NCBI GenBank assembly: GCA_035525055.1
Contig: DATLEZ010000112.1
Location: 1 to 40,548 of the forward strand
DNA length: 40,548 nt
Source of the DNA: DATEEG01 sp035525055
GTDB lineage: Bacteria > Actinomycetota > Acidimicrobiia > Spongiisociales > ZC4RG35
Direction: 5' to 3'
The position numbers and the translations under genes were made by a program. The notes under the pieces are model-generated. The model was not told where the DNA came from, ran no database searches, and was given only the letters and a program-made list of their open reading frames with translations. Every line of letters starts with the position of its first letter. Position 1 is the first letter of the stretch. This document shows positions 1 through 8,057 of the stretch, piece by piece.

Positions 1-354
1 CTTGGCGGCACCCACTCTCGGGCGCGACACGGAAAGGCTGCACGCCCAGGGGTGGCGCAACAGGACCTCGTGAGTCGAGATCGCACTCTGTCGGACGGCT
101 GCCTTCCAGTCTCCTTCCGTGGCAGGCACCTCGACCTCGCCAGCAACGAGATCCACGATCCCATCGAGGATCTCGTCCTTGTTAGCCACATGGTTGTAGA
201 GCGACATCGCCTCGACGCCGAGAGCCAGGCCGAGCTTGCGCATGCTCAGCGACTCGATACCGCCTTTATCGGCAAGGGTCATCGCAGCTCGCAGCACCCG
301 CTCCCTCGTCAACGGGACTCGGGCACGGGGGCCCGAATCCATTTTCGTAGCCAT
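1..354 (-). CDS. TetR-family transcriptional regulator, C-terminus cut by window edge
   Basis: The minus strand is open from an ATG at 354 to the first base of the window, giving 118 residues with no stop, so the protein continues beyond the left edge. Residues about 15-60 form the TetR DNA-binding domain: a helix starting TRERVLRAAMTLADKGG, then a recognition segment with SMRKLGLALGVEAMSLYNHV and KDEILDG, the hallmark YxHVxxKxEL pattern. The ligand-binding domain has just begun when the sequence ends. It is transcribed divergently from the quinone-oxidoreductase gene at 491, and a palindrome lies between them, so it probably represses itself and that neighbour. The ligand is unknown. Confidence 0.9.
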   Translation of the reverse strand, partial: MATKMDSGPRARVPLTRERVLRAAMTLADKGGIESLSMRKLGLALGVEAMSLYNHVANKDEILDGIVDLVAGEVEVPATEGDWKAAVRQSAISTHEVLLRHPWACSLSVSRPRVGAAK

Positions 355-423
355 CGATTCCTCTCGGCACACCGGTGATGGCGAGGAGCCATCACCGCTT
401 GACAGGGTCTCTTTGGAAGTATA

Positions 424-451
424 ACTTACACCATATGCTTACAGTGTATGT
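424..451. promoter_or_regulatory. Probable TetR operator between divergent genes
   Basis: ACTTACAC (424-431) faces GTGTATGT (444-451), an inverted repeat matching at 7 of 8 positions with a 12-base spacer. It lies in the only AT-richer stretch between the TetR start (354) and the oxidoreductase start (491). Placement and symmetry suit a TetR dimer site; binding by this TetR is inferred. Confidence 0.5.
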
Positions 452-490
452 ACGATCAGTCTGTGTACGGAAACAGGTCAGAGGAACTCG

Positions 491-1456
491 ATGAAGGCGA
501 TTGTGTTGAGCGAGTACGGCTCACCAGATGTTCTGACATTCGATGAGATCGACACTCCGGCCATCGACGACGACCAGGTACTGGTGCGAGTGCACGCAAC
601 TTCGGTCAACCCCGTCGACTGGCACGGCATGAGGGGCGAGCCCTACATCATGCGACTCGGCGAGGGCCTCACCAAGCCCACGACCACCGGCGTCGGTGCC
701 GATCTGGCCGGCCGGGTGGAGGCAGTCGGCAAGGACGTGACAACTTTTCAACCCGGCGACGAAGTTTTCGGCGTGAGCATCAACACCTGCGCCGAATTTG
801 TGAGGGTTTCCCAGGATGGAATCGCCCTGAAGCCGGTCAACCTGACCTTCGAGCAGGCGGCAGCGGGTGCCGGTCGCCGCCCTCACCGCCCTCCAGGGTC
901 TTCGCGACAAAGCACAGATCCGGCCGGGTCAGAAGGTCCTGGTCAACGGAGCGGCCGGGGGAGTCGGCACTTTCGCTGTCCAGATCGCCAAGGTGTTCGG
1001 AGCAGAAGTGACGGGAGTCTGCAGCACTAGGAACGTCGAACTGGTCCGATCGATCGGCGCCGATGACGTCATCGACTACACCATTGACGACTTCGCCACG
1101 GGCGGGCGGCGTTACGACGTCGTGTTCGACGCGGTCGGCAAGCGATCGTTGGCGGACTGCAGGCGAGTCTTAAGCCTCAAGGGGACCCTCGTACTTGTCG
1201 GGGCGGCCGATGGCCGATGGGTTGGACCCCTGCTTCCTCCGCTGAAAGCGCTGTTGTTGTCGCGATTTGTAAGACAGAAGCTGATCTTCTTCATCTCCAA
1301 GCGGAGCCAGGCTGACCTTCTCTTCCTGAAGGACCTGATCGAGGCGGGAAAGTCACTCCCGTGATCGATCGCAGTTATCCGCTGAGTAGCGTCCCCGACG
1401 CTATCCGCTACCTCGAAGAAGGACACGCCCGGGGCAAAGTCGTTATCACGATCTGA
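491..1456 (+). pseudogene. Frameshifted zinc-free MDR / quinone oxidoreductase-type dehydrogenase
   Basis: Read across two frame changes this gives a protein of about 321 residues, the normal size for NADPH:quinone oxidoreductase-like medium-chain dehydrogenases. The first frame (from ATG 491, RBS GAGGA at 481) has the GroES-like domain with the VHATSVNPVDWHG and GVGADLAGRVEAVG motifs. At 865-867 one extra G moves the reading to the frame with the nucleotide-binding loop NGAAGGVGTFAVQIAK. Near 1350 a base appears to be missing from GGGAAA; restoring it recovers the usual ending (PVIDRSYPLSS, then GKVVITI) and a stop at 1456. The gene is broken as it stands. Both lesions are in short homopolymers, so sequencing error cannot be excluded. 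The adjacent divergent TetR is its likely regulator. Confidence 0.8.
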
Positions 1457-1541
1457 GGCAGTGCGAGATGCCCCGCGACTCAAGCGGCAAATTAGCCGGT
1501 GAGGCTCGCTCCTCCTGTAGGGTCGATTCGAGAACGGAAGG

Positions 1542-2174
1542 ATGCAGGTGGGTCAGCAGTACCACGCAGCGCAGCGGGCTTGGCAGGATCAATTCGATAC
1601 TCGCCGCCTGGCCGACCGGCTGGCCGAGTCAACCTCAGACGTCATTGGCGAGTCATTCAAGAAGTTCATCGAAGAGCGCGACATGTTCTTTATCGCCACC
1701 TCCGACGCCGAGGGTTGGCCGGAGTGCTCTTACAAAGGAGGCGAACCGGGCTTCGTACGAGTCGTCGACCCGCACACGGTGGCGTTTCCGATGTACAACG
1801 GCAACGGTATGTTCCTGACGGCAGGCAACCTGGCGGTGAACCCCCGGGTCGGTCTCCTGTTCATCGACTTCGAAATCGGAACAAGGTTGAGAATGAGCGG
1901 TTACGCCTCGGTCGACCCCAATGACCCTCTCATCAGTGGTTATAGCCGAGCCCAGTTTGTGGTCCGCGTCCGAGCCCGCGAGGTTTTCGCCAACTGCCGG
2001 CGGTACGTCCATCACTACTCGCTCGTTGAGCGATCACGGTTCGTTCCCACCGGTGATGTCGACCCTCCCGTGCCGGACTGGAAGCTCGACGAGTGGTTCG
2101 CCGGGACGCTGCCCCACGACGACCCGGCCCTGGATCCTGCCCACCCCAGCGCCCCCTCGATACCGGTGTTCTGA
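1542..2174 (+). CDS. Pyridoxamine 5'-phosphate oxidase-family (FMN-binding split barrel) protein
   Basis: A 210-residue protein of the PNPOx-like flavin/F420 split-barrel family. After a helical N-terminus, residues about 45-110 carry the barrel: ERDMFFIATSDAEGWPECSYKGG, then VAFPMYNGNGMF and NPRVGLLFIDFE, the pattern of family members that bind FMN or act as general stress flavoproteins. The C-terminal third (HHYSLVERSRFVP) is typical of the longer members. The substrate cannot be told from sequence. The start is open: ATG 1542 lies directly after GGAAGG, whereas GTG 1548 has that ribosome site at a better distance. A strong hairpin follows the stop, so the gene is probably monocistronic. 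Confidence 0.85.
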   Translation: MQVGQQYHAAQRAWQDQFDTRRLADRLAESTSDVIGESFKKFIEERDMFFIATSDAEGWPECSYKGGEPGFVRVVDPHTVAFPMYNGNGMFLTAGNLAVNPRVGLLFIDFEIGTRLRMSGYASVDPNDPLISGYSRAQFVVRVRAREVFANCRRYVHHYSLVERSRFVPTGDVDPPVPDWKLDEWFAGTLPHDDPALDPAHPSAPSIPVF

Positions 2175-2183
2175 GCAGAGATC

Positions 2184-2237
2184 CCCTTCTTGTGACGGTT
2201 CGCCTACCGCCTAGGTGGTGAACCGTCACAAGAAGGG
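2184..2237. terminator. Long perfect hairpin after the PNPOx-like gene, overlapping the next gene's 5' end
   Basis: The arms 2184-2201 and 2220-2237 are exact reverse complements over 18 bases (CCCTTCTTGTGACGGTTC on the left), with an 18-base loop that itself contains CCTAGG. There is no T-run, so it is not a classic intrinsic terminator. It begins ten bases after the stop at 2174 and reaches to about 20 bases before the TTG start favoured for the next gene. It could end transcription, act as an operator, or control translation of the cyclase gene. Confidence 0.6.
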
Positions 2238-2259
2238 CGTTCTTACAATCGGTTTCACC

Positions 2260-3585
2260 TTGCCTGTAGTCAATTACGCCCGGAGCGGTGACGTCAATAT
2301 TGCCTATCAGGTGACGGGCGAAGGTTCCCGTGACCTCGTGTACGTGCCTGGTTGGGTCTCCAACATCGAGGTGATGTGGGAGGACCCCGGGTTGGCTCGC
2401 TTCCTCCGCAGGCCTGCCTCCTTTGCGCGAGTGATCATCTTTGACAAGCGAGGCACGGGACTGTCCGATGCGGTCGCGGTCGATGGGTTGCCCACTCTCG
2501 AAGTACGAATGGACGACCTCAGGGCGGTCATGGACGCCGCGGGGTCCCAGCGGGCAACGCTCTTCGGCCACTCCGAGGGCGGGAACATGTGTGTCCTGTT
2601 CGCCGCGACCTATCCCGACCGAACCGACGGGCTGATACTCACCGGCAGCTACGCCAGGCGGATCTGGTCTCCCGACTATCCGTGGGCCCCCACGCCGGAG
2701 AAGCGTGCTGCCGATATAGAAGACACCGAGCGGTCCTGGGGCGACCCCGGCTTGATCGATTACTACGCACCCAGCCGTGCCAATGACCCGGCATTCCGAG
2801 AATGGGTGCAGCGATACCTGCGCCTCTCGGCGAGTCCCCGGGCAGCAGCCGAGATGATGAGAATGAACACTGAAATAGACGTGACGACCGTGCTGCCGTC
2901 GATCCGGGTCCCGACCCTCTTGCTCTATCGGGTAGACGATCAGGACGTCAAAGTCGAAGAGGGTCGCTACATCGCCTCCAAGATCCCTGGTGCGAAGCTG
3001 GTCGAGTTGCCCGGCGCCGACCACTTCTTCTGGGCTGGCGACCCAGAGCCGCTCCTCCAGGAGATAGAGGAGTTCGTTACCGGACAGCGAACCACTGCTG
3101 ATCACGACCGCGTGCTGGCAACTATTCTCTTCACCGACATCGTCGGATCCACCCGGAAGGCGGCGGACCTCGGAGATCAGGCCTGGCGCGACCTCCTGGC
3201 GCGTCACAACGCGGCGATCCGCCAAGAGCTGGCGCGATGGCGGGGGAGAGAGGTCGGTAGCGCCGGCGATGGGTTCCTTGCCACCTTCGACGGGCCCGCC
3301 CGGGCGATTCGGTGCGCGGAGGCATCCGCTAGAGCCGTCGGGCCGCTGGGCATCGAGCTCCGTTGCGGGCTCCACACCGGTGAGATCGAGATTGTCGACT
3401 CGGACGTGGCCGGACTCGCTGTTCATATCGGAGCCCGGATCGCCGCGTTGGCAGGTCCGGGTGAGGTCCTCGTTTCCCGGACTGTCAAGGACCTCGTCGC
3501 CGGCGCAGGCTTCCAGTTCACATCCCGCGGCCTCCATTCGCTCAAAGGCGTCCCGGAGGAGTGGGACGTCTACGCCCTCGCCTGA
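2260..3585 (+). CDS. Alpha/beta-hydrolase fused to class III adenylate/guanylate cyclase domain
   Basis: A two-domain protein of about 441 residues. The N-terminal part (about 1-275) is an alpha/beta hydrolase: YARSGDVNIAYQV, the DKRGTGLSD loop, the nucleophile elbow GHSEGG (Ser near 105) and the late GADHFFW histidine. The C-terminal part (about 285-440) is a class III nucleotide cyclase: LFTDIVGSTRKAADLGD with the first metal aspartate, SAGDGFLATF with the second, and GLHTGEIE. Both metal aspartates are present, so cAMP or cGMP synthesis is plausible. Such fusions are common in Actinobacteria and are thought to sense a small molecule through the hydrolase. TTG 2260 is preferred because it starts just before the conserved YARSGD block; GTG 2215 or 2218 would place the start inside the hairpin. 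Confidence 0.9.
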   Translation: MPVVNYARSGDVNIAYQVTGEGSRDLVYVPGWVSNIEVMWEDPGLARFLRRPASFARVIIFDKRGTGLSDAVAVDGLPTLEVRMDDLRAVMDAAGSQRATLFGHSEGGNMCVLFAATYPDRTDGLILTGSYARRIWSPDYPWAPTPEKRAADIEDTERSWGDPGLIDYYAPSRANDPAFREWVQRYLRLSASPRAAAEMMRMNTEIDVTTVLPSIRVPTLLLYRVDDQDVKVEEGRYIASKIPGAKLVELPGADHFFWAGDPEPLLQEIEEFVTGQRTTADHDRVLATILFTDIVGSTRKAADLGDQAWRDLLARHNAAIRQELARWRGREVGSAGDGFLATFDGPARAIRCAEASARAVGPLGIELRCGLHTGEIEIVDSDVAGLAVHIGARIAALAGPGEVLVSRTVKDLVAGAGFQFTSRGLHSLKGVPEEWDVYALA

Positions 3586-3616
3586 GGCTCGGTTTGCAGC
3601 GACGAAGGAGAGGTCA

Positions 3617-4327
3617 TCATTGGTCCGATGCCCGCGGTCTCGGGTGCCGGGCGGAAATGGCCTCGAGGCGTCGGCGGGTTGCCGGAGTGATCTGAGGATC
3701 TGTTGTGCTCGTCCACGTTCGAGTCTCCTCAGCTGTGGTGGTGAAGAATCCGTCGAGGTCCGCGAGAAGTCGCGTCGTAATTTCGAGCACGAGCGCAATG
3801 ACGTGAAGTCGTTCCGGGTATTGGGTTCGCCCCATGTATTCCAAACGGCCTTGGCTCGGCCCTCCCACGTCTTGCTCCAGCATGCTGAGAGGGCCACCGT
3901 CTCTGAGGTATTCGTCGACGATGCCGACCATCTCCCCGAGCATTTCTCGGGCCGATTCGGCGGTGGCTTCCAATGATGCGGTGAGGTCGGCGGTGTTGCC
4001 CTGATCTGCGTAGAAGAGTCGCAACACACCTTCGATCTCGAAGTGAGGCTCCTCAGGCTCGGACGCAAGCCAGTCGCTGAGTGCCTTGCGCCCGCTCTGC
4101 GTGATGGTGTAACGCTTGCGGGTCCGTTGACCGGACGGCTCATCGGCAACCGTCGCCCATCCCAAGCTGACGAGACGTTTCTGCTCCCGATAGAGATGAC
4201 CTTCCGATGACGACCATACGTACCGGAGGCTCCTGCGCAGCTGATGCGTCAGCTCATAGCCACTCCATGACCTGACGGCCAGCAGGCCGAGAAGGCCGAA
4301 GGTCGTGGGAGAAACTTTACTAATCAC
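3617..4327 (-). CDS. PadR-family transcriptional regulator
   Basis: A 236-residue protein with the PadR winged helix in residues 1-85: TTFGLLGLLAVRSWSGYELT, then SEGHLYREQKRLVSLGW and the wing ending KRYTITQSGRKAL. The rest is the helical Vir-type C-terminal dimerisation domain. It starts with GTG at 4327 with almost no leader. It is divergent from the VOC gene at 4419, and a CTACTC/GAGTAG palindrome lies immediately upstream, so autoregulation and control of the VOC gene are likely. It is convergent with the cyclase fusion, 31 bases away. PadR repressors often sense phenolics or toxic small molecules; the ligand here is unknown. Confidence 0.9.
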   Translation of the reverse strand: MISKVSPTTFGLLGLLAVRSWSGYELTHQLRRSLRYVWSSSEGHLYREQKRLVSLGWATVADEPSGQRTRKRYTITQSGRKALSDWLASEPEEPHFEIEGVLRLFYADQGNTADLTASLEATAESAREMLGEMVGIVDEYLRDGGPLSMLEQDVGGPSQGRLEYMGRTQYPERLHVIALVLEITTRLLADLDGFFTTTAEETRTWTSTTDPQITPATRRRLEAISARHPRPRASDQ

Positions 4328-4335
4328 GTTCCAAC

Positions 4336-4354
4336 ACTACTCGCATTGTGAGTA
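4336..4354. promoter_or_regulatory. PadR-type operator palindrome
   Basis: CTACTC (4336-4341) and GAGTAG (4349-4354) are perfect inverted repeats with a 7-base spacer, starting nine bases upstream of the PadR start codon, inside the PadR/VOC divergent promoter region. Regulation by the adjacent PadR is inferred from position. Confidence 0.5.
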
Positions 4355-4418
4355 GAATTTGGTTCGTGACCATGCAAGCGGAGACGAAGCCTCGTGTCCC
4401 GGATGAGAGGAGCCAACC

Positions 4419-4952
4419 ATGGGCGTAGGGACGCTTCGATGTGTTGTGATCAACGTCACCGACTTGCAAGTCGCCTACAAGTTCTGGGGCACCGTCGCCG
4501 GCCTCGAGGTCATCGGCTCCGAGACAGGTTGGTACGACTGGCTCGGATATCTGGGCACCAAGGACCCCTGGAAGCACGAAATCATTCTTCAACGCGTCGA
4601 CACCTCCCCGCTGGAGATCCAGGCACCCAACCCGGAGAAGCCGAACCAGATGCACATTGACATCACCCCGAATGACGGGATCGACAAGGCGATCATGCGG
4701 ATCGTTGAACTGGGTGGCAGAGTCAAGAAGGCACCAAGCCTCTTTCCGCGACCTCGATCACACGGCGATCACCGACCACTCATCGACTGGGCGGTTATGC
4801 AAGATCCATTCGGCAACGAGTTCTGCCTAGTCGATGAGCTAACACTCGAACAGTCACATGCAGCCATGGCAGCCGTCGACGCAACAACGGATCCCGAATG
4901 GAGAACCGCTGCTGGAGTGACTGGAGACCGGAGCTCGTCGACCCGTGGTTAG
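4419..4952 (+). CDS. VOC-superfamily (glyoxalase/dioxygenase fold) protein
   Basis: A 177-residue protein opening with the VOC beta-alpha-beta pattern (GTLRCVVINVTDLQVAYKFWG, then GLEVIGSE) and closing with MQDPFGNEFCLVDEL, the usual last strand with its metal-ligand position. MHIDITP in the middle is the second-module strand. Such proteins are metal-dependent lyases, isomerases, dioxygenases or drug-binding proteins; the substrate cannot be assigned. Only one VOC domain is present, so it should dimerise. GAGGAG lies seven bases before ATG 4419. The tail after residue 150 is low in complexity and poorly conserved. Divergent from PadR and probably its target. Confidence 0.8.
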   Translation: MGVGTLRCVVINVTDLQVAYKFWGTVAGLEVIGSETGWYDWLGYLGTKDPWKHEIILQRVDTSPLEIQAPNPEKPNQMHIDITPNDGIDKAIMRIVELGGRVKKAPSLFPRPRSHGDHRPLIDWAVMQDPFGNEFCLVDELTLEQSHAAMAAVDATTDPEWRTAAGVTGDRSSSTRG

Positions 4953-5073
4953 AGACGGACTGAGGACGAGCCAGTGCAGGGCTGACGAGCCGATGGCAGT
5001 CCCTTGACCGATCAACCCGGGTTTGAGGCCCTGTCGAGACCCAACACCAGGCCATTGGGATAGATTCACGAGC

Positions 5074-6279
5074 GTGAGCGTCAACGGGTGGGTGACTGCG
5101 ATCAGTTTGTTCCTGGTTGCAGCTTGTGCGGCGCCGGACACTTTGTCAGTACAGACGATTCCAACCTCTACGACCGCCCCGGTGGCACCGGCGACCGTGC
5201 CGACCACTGCGGCTGCTACTACGACGACGGGCCATCCGGTTTGGACGATTCACAGCCGTGAAGCAACCGAGGGGTTCGGCGTCTACGACGGACGCGCTGC
5301 CGCGCAGACGAAGCTCTTCGATCTAGATGGCCGCCTGGTGGCGGAGTATCCGGGCGACCTGTACCTGGGCGACGCCGGTCGCGTGTACTACTGGTTCCTC
5401 GAGAGCCCGGGTTTGTGGCGAGAGAACGATCCCAACTTCATTCCAGGAGTTGGATGCCAGCCTCCGTTCCCCGGTTTCGACCCGGCCGGACCCTTCCTGG
5501 CGGTGTGTGGTGACCCACCCCAGTCGATAGTCATGGTCGATCCGGTAACCGGCGAAATCCTTGAGCAACTGTCGGGCCCAACGGCGCTCGACGATCCGAT
5601 CTGGCGGGTCAGGTGGGCCACAACCGGACCCGAAGGCGAAGTGATCGCTCAGGTTGGTTTCGAATGCGAAGTGCCCGTGGTCCATGTTCTCGAGAACGGA
5701 GTGCTCAGGCCCATGTTGCCTTCGGATGAGGGCAACAACTTCAACTCGATCCACATGGGATGGACCTCCGAGGGGGACGCCTTGATCCAGCTCCTAGGTT
5801 CCGCCTGCGGCTTCGGTCCCCGTCCGGGAGTGGCAAGGTTGACCGACGACAGTGCCCTGATCCAACTGTGGGAAGGAGAGGGTGCCGCGTTCCGATGGCA
5901 GTCTGCCCTTCCCGCCACCCATCCCAACGACAACGTACGGGAGCGGAGACTCTTCGCGGCGTTGGCATCACTCGGTTTGGAAGGCTGCTGTGGCGAGCCA
6001 GCCCACGGCAGCCCCAACGCGTCGACAGGGATGACCTGGGAGGGTGTCGACTACTACATCGGAGCGGCCGATCTGGCCACGACCGAACCGATCTCCGATC
6101 CCATCCGCCGCTACAAGGTCGACCGGGTGGACGTGTTGGTGGCAACCAACGAGCCCGTTGAGCGTCATGTGTTTGCCTGCGGTGACACGGTCTACTCGGT
6201 AGCCAACTGGCTTGACGGCACAACGGTGCCGGAGGCCGCGATTGAAGCCTTGATTGGCGCCCTCGGTTGCAATGGATGA
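5074..6279 (+). CDS. Secreted lipoprotein of unknown function
   Basis: From GTG 5074 the protein has about 401 residues and a lipoprotein signal: a hydrophobic stretch VTAISLFLVAAC with VAAC as lipobox, then a Thr/Ala/Pro-rich tether (TIPTSTTAPVAPATVPTTAA) of the type that lifts actinobacterial lipoproteins from the membrane. The globular part has repeated strand-like segments ending in Gly/Asp turns and several Cys (GVGCQPPF, FECEVP, SACGFG, EGCCGEP, FACGD, LGCNG), suggesting disulfides outside the cell. A beta-propeller-like fold is possible but I do not recognise a family. In-frame positions upstream of 5074 would bury the signal and were rejected. Convergent with the decayed hydrolase. 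Confidence 0.75.
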   Translation: MSVNGWVTAISLFLVAACAAPDTLSVQTIPTSTTAPVAPATVPTTAAATTTTGHPVWTIHSREATEGFGVYDGRAAAQTKLFDLDGRLVAEYPGDLYLGDAGRVYYWFLESPGLWRENDPNFIPGVGCQPPFPGFDPAGPFLAVCGDPPQSIVMVDPVTGEILEQLSGPTALDDPIWRVRWATTGPEGEVIAQVGFECEVPVVHVLENGVLRPMLPSDEGNNFNSIHMGWTSEGDALIQLLGSACGFGPRPGVARLTDDSALIQLWEGEGAAFRWQSALPATHPNDNVRERRLFAALASLGLEGCCGEPAHGSPNASTGMTWEGVDYYIGAADLATTEPISDPIRRYKVDRVDVLVATNEPVERHVFACGDTVYSVANWLDGTTVPEAAIEALIGALGCNG

Positions 6280-6297
6280 CGGCTAAAGCCGGATCGA

Positions 6298-7035
6298 CTA
6301 GTCGTTGGATACACCCAGGCAGAAGCTCCGCACTTCGGCATTGGTGTGCCACCGTGATCGGTGACCGGGCGTCTGCTTCACCCCCAAATCAAGAGGGTCG
6401 GGGCCTTGATGTTTGAGAGGAGACCGCGAGTATCGGTATCGGCGGGCGACCTGGCCATCAGCCGAAAACCGGCCGGATGGAGTTCGGACATCATCCTCGC
6501 CGCCTCTTCCTGGGCCTCCCGCGTCACCGCTGCGCTGAACATTCCCGCAGGTACCTGGACAGGAATTCCTCGGACGGCAATGTGGAATCTCGAAGGCACG
6601 CTTCCAGGCGTTCCTGTGAGATCGGCTCTGGGAGCGAGCCTTTCCAGCCGGCATAGGTGTGTCCGCCAGAATCAGCGAGAGCACCCGACGCGGATAACGG
6701 CGGTAGAACTCCTGGGCGAGGATCCCTCCCCAGGACAGACCGAGGATTTGGGCCTTCTCGACCTTGATGGCGGCAAGGAATGCGTCGAGGCAATCCGCCC
6801 AGTCTGAGATCCCGAAAGTATCGGGCGGATCGGATGACTGACCGGCACCGGGCGCATCCCATGCGACGACGGTGAACTGGTCGGAGAGAGCTTCGATCTG
6901 CGTCCTCCAGGCCCGTGAGTCATAGGAGAATCCGTGCAAAAGAACAAGCGCCGGCCCGTGACCGGCTTGCTGGTAGCTCACCGAAAGACCCTCTAACTCG
7001 ACAGCCGCCTTCGCACCTGTCGGACCCACCGCCAT
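6298..7035 (-). pseudogene. Decayed alpha/beta-hydrolase gene
   Basis: Starting at ATG 7035 the first frame gives a normal hydrolase N-terminus: GHGPALVLLHGFSYDSRAW, the DAPGAGQSSDPP loop and the elbow LGLSWGG. Just after the ILADT block near 6660 an apparent extra AC moves the homologous reading to another frame (YAGWKGSLPEPIS, then LPSEEFLSRYL); near 6545 a missing base moves it again (MFSAAVTREAQEEAARMMSE, then APTLLIWG); a stop follows at 6378, and past an extra G the text continues as EADARSPITVAHQ before losing similarity. With three lesions and no intact C-terminus it should not make an active enzyme. It follows the squalene-cyclase-like gene closely and was probably the last gene of that operon. 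Confidence 0.8.
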
Positions 7036-7052
7036 CTCCAATTCGATCCTCG

Positions 7053-8006
7053 TCAGCCTGTACCCGCCCATTTCAAGACACGCATGGCCCGCAGTGTGTT
7101 CCAGAGGCTGGGGAAGCCGTCAGGTCCTTCCATCTCGAAGTGGGTCGGACCCTGGTGCGTGTTCTCAAGCGCCCACCGGCCCGCGGCATCTCGTTTGGTT
7201 GTGACCAGATCGATCGCCTCGGCGCACCGATCGTCGAGGGCGGCGCCGGTCGATCGGAAGTAGTCAAGCCCGCGGAGGACGTCGTAGTACCAGCGGGTCG
7301 GGAACGAGAACATCGTGAATCTCGGGTCGATGATCTGCCCTGTCGAGCGGGCACGGATTAGACCTCTTTCGAGCAGGTACTCCTCGCTCCTCGAGCGAGC
7401 GGCCACCACGTCCGCCGAGGATCCACCCGCGCGTTCCCACGCCGCCAGGCCCTCGAGCACACATATCGTCGTGTTGAACGATGTCACCGTCGCTCCGTAC
7501 TCTGCCCAGCAGTTCCAACCCCCGTCGTCGAGTTGCTCGCCTAGGAGGCGATAAACGATTCCGTCATCGGCCTCGCCGAAGTAGGCACCGTTCGCAGGCG
7601 CGATGCCATTGATGCATGGCTCCGTCTCGCCCTCGAAGTAGAGGGCGCCGTTCGCGTCCCACCGGACGTTCTCACGAACGAGTGAGATGGCCCGGCGTGC
7701 CTCAGTGCTTTCCGGGTCCAGACCGAAGTCACCAAGGAGTTGAAGGGAGAAGTGTGTCCCCGTCCACGCGTCGAAGAATGGTTTCGATTCATCTACCCAA
7801 CCCGGCCGATAGGTTCCGCCGTCCCATCTGCCGTCGCCGTCCTGGAGCGCGAGTAGCTGTGCGCCCCAGCCCTCGACTGCGACGCGTGCACGCTCGGCGA
7901 TCACGACGTCCTTTGGCTCGCCAGTCAGATCGCGCATCACCTGCCAACGAATAACCGGGTCGGAATCCAACAACCACTCCACGACTGGCACTTGTTCAGA
8001 CATCAT
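7053..8006 (-). CDS. Squalene-cyclase/prenyltransferase-repeat-like protein (paralogue 1)
   Basis: A 317-residue soluble protein built from alpha/alpha-barrel repeats like those of terpene cyclases and prenyltransferases. QW-like turns are visible: ALQDGDGRWDGGTY, LDDGGWNCWAEYG, RDAAGRWALENTH. Other conserved blocks are PCINGIAPANGAYFGE, SFNTTICVLEGLAAWE and the ending PSLWNTLRAMRVLKW. It is half the length of a squalene-hopene cyclase and lacks the catalytic DXDD motif, so hopanoid synthesis is unlikely; the function is unknown. A clear paralogue lies at 34866-35777 and shares VVEWLLDSDP, IRWQVMRDL and the ending. This copy has about 14 extra residues around DESKPFFDAWTG. It lies in a minus-strand run behind the enolase genes. 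Confidence 0.85.
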   Translation of the reverse strand: MMSEQVPVVEWLLDSDPVIRWQVMRDLTGEPKDVVIAERARVAVEGWGAQLLALQDGDGRWDGGTYRPGWVDESKPFFDAWTGTHFSLQLLGDFGLDPESTEARRAISLVRENVRWDANGALYFEGETEPCINGIAPANGAYFGEADDGIVYRLLGEQLDDGGWNCWAEYGATVTSFNTTICVLEGLAAWERAGGSSADVVAARSRSEEYLLERGLIRARSTGQIIDPRFTMFSFPTRWYYDVLRGLDYFRSTGAALDDRCAEAIDLVTTKRDAAGRWALENTHQGPTHFEMEGPDGFPSLWNTLRAMRVLKWAGTG

Positions 8007-8057
8007 CTCTCAAATCGCATCTCGCGGGTCAATGTACGGGATGGGAGCTCCGGTCCC

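Noticed and set aside
52..424. Plus-strand open frames at the left edge
   Set aside because: They are antisense to a clear TetR helix-turn-helix domain.
850..880. Programmed frameshift in the quinone-oxidoreductase gene
   Set aside because: A second, opposite frame change is needed near 1350 and no slippery sequence with a stimulating structure was seen.
7053..8006. Hopanoid or triterpene cyclase
   Set aside because: Half the expected length, no DXDD motif, and no isoprenoid genes nearby in either paralogue's neighbourhood.
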